In this document: one piece after another, positions 1 to 7,724 of the stretch
Numbering within the stretch: the stretch's first letter is position 1
Layout of the letters: each line of letters begins with the position of its first letter
NCBI GenBank assembly: GCA_002791545.1
Contig: PFXG01000066.1
Span: 8,241 to 40,829 of the forward strand
Source of the DNA: Zetaproteobacteria bacterium CG_4_9_14_3_um_filter_49_83
Lineage (GTDB): Bacteria > Pseudomonadota > Zetaproteobacteria > Mariprofundales > Mariprofundaceae
Length of the DNA: 32,589 nucleotides
Direction of reading: 5' to 3'
Position numbers and translations under genes: made by a program
Notes under the pieces: generated by a model
The model's database searches: none
What the model was told of the DNA's origin: nothing
What the model saw: the letters and a program-made list of their open reading frames with translations, nothing else

Positions 1-24
1 GCTGGACTATGGCTGGACTATGGC
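1..24. repeat. 12-bp tandem duplication
   Basis: The unit gctggactatgg occurs twice in a row at the window edge. It spans the stop codon of the leftward receiver gene, so the duplication shapes that protein's last residues. It may continue beyond the window. Confidence 0.7.
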
Positions 25-405
25 TTGAGTTCTTTTTGAGGGAATTGTTCCGACAAATTCGATCAGCTCTCTGACGTTAAAAGGTTTTTGCAATATGTGA
101 TCCACCGGATGTTTGTTTTTATGCTCATTGGAGTCACAGGAAGCAGCTGAACTGATGCCCTCGCGCATCAGGATGAAGGTGACGTCCGGATACTGTTGTT
201 TAATCAGTGTGGACAAGGCACAACCCATGCCTTCAGGTAGATCAATATTGGAAAACATCATATCCGGAGGGGTGTACGTGTCATTCAGCATGTAACAAAG
301 ATAACTTCTCTCTGAGCCAAATGTCTTTGATGGACTGCCCAAAAAGGCTGCGACTGTTGATACCAGGTCGCAGATAAAAGGTTCATTATCAATGATGTGG
401 ATCAT
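7..405 (-). CDS. Degenerate receiver-only response regulator
   Basis: A 132-residue CheY-like receiver with no output domain, clearly paralogous to the gene at 2607-2972 (same MIHIID start, same GCAL and KQQYPD segments, same KPFN end). Aligned with that paralogue, the phospho-accepting Asp53 is Asn (FSNID against LSDIN), the conserved Thr81 is Arg, and one acidic-pocket residue is Asn (DNE against DDE). Lys107 is kept. It therefore probably cannot be phosphorylated in the normal way and may act as a pseudo-receiver, partner or sponge; that role is inference. A palindrome shared with the paralogue lies 85 bp upstream, between this gene and the divergent SulP gene. The last codons and stop fall inside a 12-bp tandem duplication at the window edge, so the C-terminus may be altered. 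A Shine-Dalgarno-like AGGAGGG precedes the ATG. Confidence 0.85.
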   Translation of the reverse strand: MIHIIDNEPFICDLVSTVAAFLGSPSKTFGSERSYLCYMLNDTYTPPDMMFSNIDLPEGMGCALSTLIKQQYPDVTFILMREGISSAASCDSNEHKNKHPVDHILQKPFNVRELIEFVGTIPSKRTQAIVQP

Positions 406-489
406 GCTGAGCCCTCCTGCCTGTATCGCGCTGGCAATTAAAACGACAACGCGCTCTGATAGCGAACTTTAGTACGATATAAAAGTCGA

Positions 490-508
490 ACATCCCCTAT
501 ATGGGTGA
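490..508. promoter_or_regulatory. Shared palindromic operator, copy 1
   Basis: The sequence acatcccctatatgggtga contains an inverted CCCC/GGG pair around TATAT. The CCCC core starts 89 bp before the first base of the receiver gene at 7-405. A near-identical motif sits at exactly the same distance before the paralogous receiver gene (copy 2, 3054-3079), although the remaining upstream DNA is not alike. It lies in the 223-bp spacer shared with the divergent SulP gene and could control both. Inverted C/G-rich arms around an AT core resemble sites of NarL/FixJ-type regulators, but the regulator is not identified. Confidence 0.5.
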
Positions 509-628
509 TAAGAAGTGTTTCTTGCAGCGGTGTTCAAGTGTTCGCATCAGTGTCAAAATATATTCTTATTGCAGCCATATCGGCGCAGGCTCTAGATTCA
601 GCGGAGATTTGAGCAACTGGAGTTTATT

Positions 629-2185
629 TTGACAACTGGCCTTCAACTTAAAGGTAATCTGTTTGGTGGTATGACGGCGGCGGTGATTGCATTACCCCTG
701 GCTCTGGCTTTTGGCGTTGCCAGTGGTCTGGGAGCAACTGCCGGCTTATACGGCGCAATTATTCTGGGGTTGGTTTCAGCACTTGTCGGTGGTACACCGA
801 CGCAAATTTCCGGGCCTACCGGGCCGATGACGGTGATGATTGCCAGTGCCGTTGTTACCCTGCATCAGGATCTCAAGCTCATCGCCGCCACCATTTTTCT
901 TGCCGGTCTGTTTCAGCTGGTATTCGCTATGGCGCGAATCGGTCGGTTTGTCCGTTATATTCCCTATCCGGTTATCTCCGGCTTTATGAGTGGTATTGGT
1001 ATTATCATTATCATTCTGCAAATTCATCCGTTTCTGGGATTGTCACCGGAAGCGTCGGTCTTGCATATTCTGACCTCGCTACCGCAGCAGCTTCTGCAAA
1101 CCAATTTTAGTGCGGTTGTGCTGGCTGCTCTGGCACTGGCGATTGTTTTTTTTACCCCTCCCCATATCAGTCAATGGCTGCCTTCGCCGCTGATTGCCCT
1201 GATTGTTTTAACGCCGTTGAGCATGTTGCTGAACCTGCCCGTCGATACCATTGGTCAAATCCCGTCGACATGGCCTGATCTGGTGATTCCTTCTTTTGGT
1301 TTTGTCGATATTCGCCTGATTGTGCCGTTGGCATTTACACTGGCGGTGCTGGGGACCATCGATACGCTGTTGACCTCGATTGTTGCAGACTCCATCACCC
1401 AAACCCGTCATCAACCCAATAAGGAGCTGGTCGGTCAGGGATTGGGTAATGCCTTATGTGCTTTCGCTGGCGCGATACCTGGAGCAGGCGCAACCATGCG
1501 CACCGTGATTAACATCAAAAGTGGCGGTACCAATCGGTTATCAGGGATTTTTCATGCCCTGATTTTACTGCTGATAGTTATCTTTTTTGCGCCATTGGCA
1601 GCTGCTATTCCGATGGCGGTACTGGCCGGTATTCTGATTAAGGTCGGCATCGATATTCTCGATTACAGGTTTCTGGCGGTCTGGAAGGACAGCCCGCGTC
1701 ATGATCTGGGGATTATGGTCAGTGTGTTTTTTGTAACGGTATTTATTGATCTGATTACCGCTGTATTGCTCGGTATTGTCATGGCATCGCTGTCGATTGT
1801 TTACCGGATCACTCAGGCTACCCGGATTAATTTAATCAGTGAGGATAGTCCTACGGGACCTGTGGATTTAGAAAGCAAACAAGCCCGAATCATAAAAATT
1901 GAAGGCGCATTCTTTTTTGGCTCCAGTACAGCCTTTGAAAGCCATGTTAATAAAGCTCTGAATATTAAAACGATGATTATCGATATATCGGGTGTGCCGT
2001 TTCTTGATATTACGGCCATGTTCACGCTGAAGGATTTGCATGTCACTTTACAACATTCGGGTGTGGAAGTGATTATTGTTGCCAGCCATGAACTTCAACA
2101 GGAATTATTCAAACTCGACAGAGCTAAAACGTTCCGCAAAGACAAGTTTTTCACTTCACTCGAAGATGCTGTTCGCCAGCTGTAG
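629..2185 (+). CDS. SulP-family anion (probable bicarbonate) transporter
   Basis: A 518-residue inner-membrane transporter of the SulP/SLC26 family. The first ~400 residues are hydrophobic transmembrane segments, with the family signature GPTGPMTVM at about residues 62-70. The C-terminal ~95 residues form a cytoplasmic STAS domain (from about RIIKIEGAFFFGS). The gate-region sequence and compact size resemble the Na+/HCO3- symporter BicA, and a beta-carbonic anhydrase lies 0.9 kb downstream, so bicarbonate is the likely substrate; sulfate or another anion is not excluded. The start is TTG, chosen because GGAG lies 6 bases upstream and the product begins at the usual place. It is transcribed divergently from the degenerate receiver gene. 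Confidence 0.85.
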   Translation: MTTGLQLKGNLFGGMTAAVIALPLALAFGVASGLGATAGLYGAIILGLVSALVGGTPTQISGPTGPMTVMIASAVVTLHQDLKLIAATIFLAGLFQLVFAMARIGRFVRYIPYPVISGFMSGIGIIIIILQIHPFLGLSPEASVLHILTSLPQQLLQTNFSAVVLAALALAIVFFTPPHISQWLPSPLIALIVLTPLSMLLNLPVDTIGQIPSTWPDLVIPSFGFVDIRLIVPLAFTLAVLGTIDTLLTSIVADSITQTRHQPNKELVGQGLGNALCAFAGAIPGAGATMRTVINIKSGGTNRLSGIFHALILLLIVIFFAPLAAAIPMAVLAGILIKVGIDILDYRFLAVWKDSPRHDLGIMVSVFFVTVFIDLITAVLLGIVMASLSIVYRITQATRINLISEDSPTGPVDLESKQARIIKIEGAFFFGSSTAFESHVNKALNIKTMIIDISGVPFLDITAMFTLKDLHVTLQHSGVEVIIVASHELQQELFKLDRAKTFRKDKFFTSLEDAVRQL

Positions 2186-2368
2186 TCGGAAATGCCTCCT
2201 GGGAGTCTGTCCGGGAATAGAAACCGTCGCGAGGGAAAGCGGGATTGCGTCAGTTTTTCCGTTCATGTGAGGCGAATCCTGCTTGCATTTAACGAGAATG
2301 AACGGGGGAAATGGCCAATATCCGCTTTGCCGCAGCAGGTTCTTCTATTCTCGGACAGGCTCCTGGAC

Positions 2369-2605
2369 CCGGATTATTCATAAATTCTGTTGCACCCTTG
2401 CTTGCCCCTTTGAATACAGTTTGTCCGTAGCGAATCCTTCATCAGTTGTCCGTATGCACTGCTATGCACGCCTTCTTCAGAATTCGTTGCGAACAAACGT
2501 TCGGCGCACAAAAAGGCTGAACTGCCGTTTGGACGCACATAGTGCGCCCGAAGAGTAAGGGGTTTGCCCTGCGTCAATCAGCACAACGATTCATGAATAA
2601 TCCGG
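2369..2605. mobile_element. MITE-like element with 13-bp terminal inverted repeats
   Basis: The ends ccggattattcat (2369-2381) and its exact reverse complement (2593-2605) bound 237 bp with no credible gene. Similarity continues imperfectly inside both ends. An internal palindrome (cgcac-ata-gtgcg) and a repeated ttgtccgta are also present. This is the structure of a non-autonomous transposable element. I see no convincing target-site duplication and cannot name the parent IS family. It fills most of the 420-bp gap between the transporter and the second receiver gene, and its right end stops 1 bp before the receiver stop codon. The rest of the gap (2186-2368) shows nothing I recognise. Confidence 0.6.
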
Positions 2606-2606
2606 T

Positions 2607-2972
2607 CTAGTTGTTGTGAATAAACTCGGATAATTCTTTCAGGTTGAAAGGTTTGTAGAAGGTGCGATCAATCAGCGCATCATTTTTTTGACCATGACAA
2701 CAATGCGGTGTGCATTGTTCCGGATTACCGGTCATCAGGGCAAATGTAGTGTCGGGATACTGTTGCTTGACCAGTGGCGCCAGAGCACAACCGGTCATTT
2801 CAGGCATGTTGATATCCGAAAGAATGATGCTCGGTTGAATATATGCTTCTTCCTGCATGTATTGCAGATAACGGGTAGCGGAGTCAAAGCTTTGCGCTTG
2901 TTTTCCCATATGGGAAACGGCTTTTGATAACAATTCACGAATTAACATTTCATCGTCAATAATATGGATCAT
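2607..2972 (-). CDS. Receiver-only response regulator (CheY-like)
   Basis: A 121-residue stand-alone receiver domain with all key residues: acidic pocket IDDE (Asp6-Glu8), phospho-acceptor Asp53 in LSDINMPEMTG, Thr81 in LMTGN and Lys107 in YKPFN. It has no DNA-binding output, so it must act by protein contact or as a phosphotransfer intermediate. It is the intact paralogue of the gene at 7-405. The start ATG has TCTCCTG (reverse AGGAGA) just upstream. It lies downstream of and co-directional with the carbonic anhydrase gene (125-bp gap), and a palindrome shared with its paralogue lies in that gap. A cognate kinase is not adjacent. The hybrid kinase at 25992 is too far away to link with confidence. 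Confidence 0.88.
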   Translation of the reverse strand: MIHIIDDEMLIRELLSKAVSHMGKQAQSFDSATRYLQYMQEEAYIQPSIILSDINMPEMTGCALAPLVKQQYPDTTFALMTGNPEQCTPHCCHGQKNDALIDRTFYKPFNLKELSEFIHNN

Positions 2973-3053
2973 GCCAGATTCTCCTGTTAGGACATACGGA
3001 GTATTTCAGCTTTTCAACCTGATTGGGTTCTAACCTAGCAAGAGAATCGAGGG

Positions 3054-3079
3054 GTCACATCCCCTATTTGGGGGGTGAC
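3054..3079. promoter_or_regulatory. Shared palindromic operator, copy 2
   Basis: Nested inverted arms GTCAC..CCCC-TATTT-GGGG..GTGAC, with the CCCC core starting 89 bp before the receiver gene at 2607-2972, the same distance as copy 1 before its paralogue. There is no T-tract on either side, which argues against an intrinsic terminator for the upstream carbonic anhydrase. Best read as a binding site for an unidentified regulator. Confidence 0.5.
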
Positions 3080-3096
3080 AGGCCGTGCTTGATATT

Positions 3097-3738
3097 TTAG
3101 CTGCCGACAGGCCAGATTTCTGCCGCATCACCGGGACGCAGGCGGTAGATCGGGGCAACATCTTTGACGCTGGTTTTGGTGACGTCGAGATCGTGAATCA
3201 AACCATCATGCACCGACAGAGAAAACCCCTTTTCCCAAGTGTTCTGCACTATGCGGGTATGGCATATATTTTCTACCTGTCGCTTCACATTGAGTTCGCA
3301 CAGGCGATTGAGTCGCTGATGCTTATCCAGTGAGTTCAGAAGGGTTTTGTGCTGCATATAGGTGTCGCGAATGCTGCGAATCCAGTTGTCGACTATGCCG
3401 TGATGTTGTCCTTCCAGAGCCGCACGAACGCCACCGCAATCGTAGTGTCCGGTGATGACGATATGCTCCACATTCAGAACATCCACAGCATATTGCGCCG
3501 CCGACAGACAGTTCAGATCGGTGTGCGAGACCTGATTGGCGACGTTGCGATGCACAAAGACCATGCCCGGCTCCAGTCCGATAATTTCATTGGCCGGAAC
3601 CCGGCTGTCAGAGCATCCGATCCACAGGTATTTCGGATTTTTCAGCTCGGAAAGGTGTTTGAAATAATCAGGGTTGGCTGCGACTTTCTGTTCGGACCAC
3701 TTGCGGTTGTTTTTAAGTAGATCATCGGGTGAACACAT
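3097..3738 (-). CDS. can: Beta-class carbonic anhydrase
   Basis: A 213-residue cytoplasmic zinc enzyme interconverting CO2 and bicarbonate. The zinc ligands are visible as Cys42 in GCSDSRVPAN and His98/Cys101 in GHYDCGG; the Asp44-Arg46 dyad is intact. Length and N-terminus match the Can/CynT2 type (E. coli Can is about 220 residues). It is followed on the same strand by a receiver gene and lies close to the SulP transporter, which fits a role in supplying bicarbonate or CO2 to carboxylases. The start is at the usual place for the family, although the Shine-Dalgarno is weak. No carboxysome genes are seen here. Confidence 0.93.
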   Translation of the reverse strand: MCSPDDLLKNNRKWSEQKVAANPDYFKHLSELKNPKYLWIGCSDSRVPANEIIGLEPGMVFVHRNVANQVSHTDLNCLSAAQYAVDVLNVEHIVITGHYDCGGVRAALEGQHHGIVDNWIRSIRDTYMQHKTLLNSLDKHQRLNRLCELNVKRQVENICHTRIVQNTWEKGFSLSVHDGLIHDLDVTKTSVKDVAPIYRLRPGDAAEIWPVGS

Positions 3739-4001
3739 GACGGCAAGTTACTTGGAAGTCATTGATTCGACAAGTTTTTCTGCGCTTTCAGGTTGGAAAC
3801 AACGGCAGTATTGATGTCGGCCGGATCGTATCTGTTCTGTAAAGCGTGCATTGAATTTCAACGCTATGGATATCCTCATGATTTGATTTGTCATGCCGTT
3901 GAGCATGGGTGTAAATAATCAGTTGGTAATTTTGGGTATACGCTTATGCATGATTGCTTTTGCGAATTTTGATGTTTACGCTTCATGATCTTATGATTTC
4001 A

Positions 4002-4325
4002 ATGAACGGAATATTCAGGGTTTTGTTACCCCTTGGCCTGACGCTGTTGATCGTTGCTGTTGCACCTTTGCTGGCTGAAATGATCGTGTTTCAGGCGCAG
4101 GCACAGGAATGTCCCGTAAATCCGGCTCAGGATGATGCTGTTATTGAGCTTGTTGATGTAGAACGAGAGAAAGGGGAAGTTGATGGTGAGTACATTTGCC
4201 TTCCTGCAAGTAGCAGTGATTATTCTCAGGCATTGACACTATTCAGTTTGGCGGTAGCAACAGATGAGCCCTTATCCCATAGTCAGACCATAGCCAAAGT
4301 ACCCATTTTTACTTCCCTGATTTAA
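4002..4325 (+). CDS. Small exported or membrane-anchored protein, unknown
   Basis: A 107-residue product if started at the ATG at 4002 (an upstream TTG at 3954 would add 16 residues). It begins with a strongly hydrophobic stretch (about residues 5-27, LLPLGLTLLIVAVAPLL) that could be a signal peptide ending near AQAQ or an anchor. An acidic segment follows, with two cysteines at about 34 and 63 that could form a disulfide. I recognise no family. There is no strong Shine-Dalgarno, so the gene call is tentative. It precedes another exported unknown on the same strand. The 263 bp between the carbonic anhydrase start and this ATG show nothing else I can name. Confidence 0.4.
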   Translation: MNGIFRVLLPLGLTLLIVAVAPLLAEMIVFQAQAQECPVNPAQDDAVIELVDVEREKGEVDGEYICLPASSSDYSQALTLFSLAVATDEPLSHSQTIAKVPIFTSLI

Positions 4326-4476
4326 TAGACGCCGATTCTGAACAAGCGCTTCAGAAGACTGATTTTGCTGCTTTGTGTTCGCCATGAACACATCCGGCTC
4401 AATGGAAAAACAATTAAATCGGTGGTGCAGTGATGATGTTTGAAAATTGCTGCATTTAACACAGGAGATTGGAAAA

Positions 4477-5022
4477 ATGAGTACAAAGTTTGCTGGTATA
4501 GTCGTAACTATGGTGTGCGCAGCGATGCTGGCACTTGGAATGCCTGTTCAGGCAGAAATTAAGGCCGGTGATGTTACCGGGGGCGCTAAAGCACCGCATG
4601 TAAATATAGCGATCTTTCATAAATTACATGGGCAAGATGCTTTTGCTTATCCGGTTAGCGTTGCTAAAGGTGATATTCTGAAGGGGTTTTCCGGTAAAGC
4701 TCAGTTTATATCGATGAATCACACAGCTGGCTTAAAAGACAATGATGTTATTACCCTTTCAAACGATGTGTTGCGTGAAAATGCAGGTGCCTTTGAGGAT
4801 CTGGGCGTGGACTGTCAGGTCTCGGTTCATATAAAAAATACGGATGTATCGCTGGCAGGCATGTGTGAAATTTTCCTGATTGATCAGGATCATCGTGAAA
4901 TTGAACATAAAGGTATTATCAAGACCGTGACAGTCAAAAATGGTGCGGACTGGCAGCTTATTTACCTGGGTGAGGAAGACGGAATTGCCGTGTATGCAAA
5001 TCAGGAAATCGGGCTGGAGTAA
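4477..5022 (+). CDS. Exported protein of unknown function
   Basis: A 181-residue product from the ATG at 4477, chosen over an upstream TTG at 4447 because AGGAG lies 9 bases before it and the N-terminus then forms a clean signal peptide (MSTKFAGIVVT...GMPVQA, cleavage before EIK). The mature part, about 155 residues, has alternating beta-rich character and two cysteines about 20 residues apart (GVDCQV, AGMCEI) that could be disulfide-bonded in the periplasm. I do not recognise a family. It ends 76 bp before the leftward GMC oxidase fragment, with a strong palindrome between the two. Confidence 0.75.
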   Translation: MSTKFAGIVVTMVCAAMLALGMPVQAEIKAGDVTGGAKAPHVNIAIFHKLHGQDAFAYPVSVAKGDILKGFSGKAQFISMNHTAGLKDNDVITLSNDVLRENAGAFEDLGVDCQVSVHIKNTDVSLAGMCEIFLIDQDHREIEHKGIIKTVTVKNGADWQLIYLGEEDGIAVYANQEIGLE

Positions 5023-5030
5023 CAGGTCGC

Positions 5031-5084
5031 GGATTTAAACTCAGTCAACGGGGTCAGCAGAGCCCCGTTGACTGAGTAAATCCG
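5031..5084. terminator. Strong bidirectional hairpin between convergent genes
   Basis: A perfect 15-bp stem (5039-5053 with 5063-5077) closes on a 9-base loop. With a two-base bulge the pairing extends to 5031-5084 (ggattt/aaatcc). It lies between the convergent exported gene and the GMC oxidase. No clear U-tract follows, so it may act as a bidirectional terminator or a transcript-stabilising hairpin. Confidence 0.7.
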
Positions 5085-5098
5085 GGCTGTTCATATTC

Positions 5099-5560
5099 CT
5101 ATATTGCTGCTTTGCTATCTTCGCTTATGTGCTGAGCGATGCGCATGGCATTAGCCATAATGGTTTGTTGCGGGTTGACGCCGATATTGCTTGGTAGCAC
5201 CGATGCATCAACCACATAAAGCTTTTCGTGCAGATGCACCTTTCCCTTCATGTCACATACTGAATTGTAAGCATTGGTGCCCATAATGCAGCCGCCAAAC
5301 AGATGGGTGAGTGCCTGATAGTCTGAGGCGGAGGTTGAAGCGGTATTGATTTTATCAATATCAGCAACGGGAAGAACAGCCTCAAGGCCAGCTATGCCGT
5401 GCATCACATGTGTGGCTCCTGCCGCTTTATGCAATCTCGCCGCTTCGTAGATGCCTTTGCGGAAGCGTTTCATTTCAGTGTGATCGAGTTTGTAGACAAC
5501 TTCGGGCTTGCTGATACTTCCCAGCACCGTCCCCCATGTTTTAGCCCGGCAAGCCTGCAC
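5099..5560 (-). pseudogene. C-terminal part of the GMC oxidoreductase (other frame)
   Basis: This 153-residue frame carries the conserved C-terminal end of the GMC family. It has the active-site His in ALTHLFGG (about residue 86), the VVDASVLP segment and the Asn-Pro of GVNPQQTIMANAMRIA, the usual second catalytic position with FAD contacts. It has no sensible start of its own. It continues the oxidase at 5541-7724 after a one-base frameshift near 5565-5580. Together the two frames make a near-complete enzyme of about 870 residues. Confidence 0.85.
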
Positions 5561-7724
5561 AATAACCCATATAGTGCCAATTCCTGAGTTGATTCATCAG
5601 ACTGCTGCCAGAAAGCGGGATGCGCCCTGAAAACAGGTCCAGTGGTGCTGCCAGCGTCTCCAGTTTGAAGCCTGTATGCATATCATCATTTCGTTCACGA
5701 TAATACGTTGAAGCCCAGCCCTGCGTAACTGCATCGATGTGCCCGTCGCGTAGTTTGTAAACCTGCCGATCGTATACGCCAATGACATTGCTTCCGGGGT
5801 GCGCCTGAAAATGTTTACCCAGATCAGGCAGCTTTTTTTCAAGCGACGCTTTGAGTAGTAGCGGGGACATCACTGCCGATGCCGCAACAATGACGGCCCT
5901 TTTTGCGGTGATGGTGAAATTTGCCCCGCTGGTTTTACTTTCCGGATGCACAAAATTGCCCCGGACACCCTGCGCCACATCGTTCTGACTTCCCTGATGG
6001 TGTCGGATATCGATGTTTTGAACATGTGCATTGGACAGTATGGTGACAACAGGCTGATCCGCGATTCTGGTTTCCAGTGCTCTGGTTAGCAAAGAGAAAT
6101 CGAGACTTTGTTTGGCACCGATCGGGCAACCACGGAAGCATGAATTTTTTGCCGCGCAGCCATCGGTGTAACGATCAAGGAATCGATACTCATCGGAGGC
6201 ACCGTACAGACCTTCGGCGGCTGAGTTCACCTGTCGGTCGAAAGCTTCATCGCCGATCGAAGTCTCGGTCGACTGTGTAGGCATCAGCGTTTCAAGTTCA
6301 TCAAGCAGGGCGATGAATCTCGATTTTTCTTCCGGCTCATTTTTAAACCATGAATCGAGAATATCATCAGGTGTGCGATGGTGAATGGCTGAGTTGATGA
6401 CGGAAGTGCCGCCAACGGCATTGGCATGTACGACAGGCCATTGCGGGATAGTTTGCGCACTTGCAAATTGTGGTGAGGCTACGGTCATTCCCTGATTGTC
6501 CAGCAGTGATTGAATGACACCCAGTGCGCTATGCGCGAGTTGATCGTATTGCCGCCACTCGCCTTTTTCGATGATGGCAATGGATATCGGATCGTTGCTG
6601 TTTTTTGCTTCCCTGCATAATTCGAAAGCTGCCGCAGCACCGCCGGGGCCGCTGCCGACGATAACGTAGTCAAACAAGGTCTGACTCAGGGTTTCACCCT
6701 GAGCCTTGAACGGAATATGCTGCTGTTTAAAATCACGATGCGGTTGCAGCGATGTTTCAGGCTCATCCTCGTAGATGTCGAAGCCCAGTGATTGACGCAC
6801 AGCCGGATCTGCTCCCCAGCATAGCCCGGCATTGAGGCGGATAAATCCTTCCGCTACAGGATAAAAAGGTGAAAGCAAAGACGTGGAAGGCTTGCCGATC
6901 ATGGCCAGAATGGATTCCTGCTGCTCGCAATCAAGTTCTGCAAAACTGTAAATGTTGTGATCGTGCTCTTGCAGAAACGTGCGAAAAAGCCAGCTGACGG
7001 TTTTGATGTTTTTCAGGTAATCCTTGTTTCCTTTCATTTTTATTTTTGCGATATAGGCAGTGGCCGCTTCTTTGCTGACGCCTTGCATGCCATCAATACT
7101 CGGCATCATCGCCATCATACCGATTTTGAATGTTTCCAGTGTGATATCCCGTTCCTGACAAAGCGTGAAATAACCGGCATGGTGATCATTTCTGGTGGCC
7201 TTGCCGATGTAAAAGTCGTTGGAAATCTTTCTGACATGATCCTTGAGATGATGAAAGATACCATCATCGTTAGGGGTGATTTTACTCCAGCCTGCGGGTC
7301 TGGCTGCCACAGGCGGTGTGGCGCTGTAGTCGATGATGATTTCATGCAACGTATCTGTTTGACAGACAGAGAAAAATCCCATGCCGAATTTCGAGGGTTT
7401 AAGCAGCCTGGAATTGGCACCGTAAACATTTCCTTCATATCGATACATGGCCTTTTTGAACTTCTGAAATACCGGGAGCGTATTTTCACCGGCGTAGATC
7501 ACAGGCTCCAGAGAAGGCGTGTCTTCAGGCACCAGATCAGTCAGGCGAATAGTCAGGAAGTTCTCCGAGAGCTCCCACAGGCGCTGCTGATCGTCATTGT
7601 GCAGATCGCCTGTCATGCTGAGTTGCTCTGCCTTATTGAGCTGATCGAGAAACATTTTGATTTGTTCGGGCGTGCAATCTGGTGTTTCGAGTAAAGCTCT
7701 GAATTGGCGGATAATGGTGTTCAT
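5541..7724 (-). CDS. GMC-family FAD-dependent oxidoreductase, frameshifted
   Basis: The main 727-codon part of a large oxidoreductase. Residues 353-375 (DYVIVGSGPGG) are the FAD-binding dinucleotide fold. The segments around HANAVGGTSVINSAIHHRTP and CAAKNSCFRGCPIGAKQS are typical of bacterial GMC alcohol/cholesterol-oxidase relatives. About 350 residues precede the FAD fold. The portion at 260-315 (FAELDCEQQESIL...) recalls the extension of fatty-alcohol oxidases or a gluconate-dehydrogenase subunit 3-like region, while residues 60-200 I cannot assign. The frame ends in a stop just after WHYMGYCAGLPG. One base fewer at that point gives HYWVIVQACRAKTWG and joins the C-terminal frame at 5099-5560. 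The start ATG overlaps the stop of the upstream phosphodiesterase (ATGA), so the two are translationally coupled. No signal peptide. Substrate unknown, perhaps a lipid alcohol. Confidence 0.8.
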   Translation of the reverse strand: MNTIIRQFRALLETPDCTPEQIKMFLDQLNKAEQLSMTGDLHNDDQQRLWELSENFLTIRLTDLVPEDTPSLEPVIYAGENTLPVFQKFKKAMYRYEGNVYGANSRLLKPSKFGMGFFSVCQTDTLHEIIIDYSATPPVAARPAGWSKITPNDDGIFHHLKDHVRKISNDFYIGKATRNDHHAGYFTLCQERDITLETFKIGMMAMMPSIDGMQGVSKEAATAYIAKIKMKGNKDYLKNIKTVSWLFRTFLQEHDHNIYSFAELDCEQQESILAMIGKPSTSLLSPFYPVAEGFIRLNAGLCWGADPAVRQSLGFDIYEDEPETSLQPHRDFKQQHIPFKAQGETLSQTLFDYVIVGSGPGGAAAAFELCREAKNSNDPISIAIIEKGEWRQYDQLAHSALGVIQSLLDNQGMTVASPQFASAQTIPQWPVVHANAVGGTSVINSAIHHRTPDDILDSWFKNEPEEKSRFIALLDELETLMPTQSTETSIGDEAFDRQVNSAAEGLYGASDEYRFLDRYTDGCAAKNSCFRGCPIGAKQSLDFSLLTRALETRIADQPVVTILSNAHVQNIDIRHHQGSQNDVAQGVRGNFVHPESKTSGANFTITAKRAVIVAASAVMSPLLLKASLEKKLPDLGKHFQAHPGSNVIGVYDRQVYKLRDGHIDAVTQGWASTYYRERNDDMHTGFKLETLAAPLDLFSGRIPLSGSSLMNQLRNWHYMGYCAGLPG

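Noticed and set aside
2374-2577. Open frames within the inverted-repeat element
   Set aside because: They are short, overlap each other on both strands, lack ribosome sites and fall wholly between the terminal repeats.
6957-7694. A 245-codon open frame antisense to the GMC oxidase
   Set aside because: It lies inside a gene with clear oxidase motifs on the other strand and has no own ribosome site or recognisable domain.
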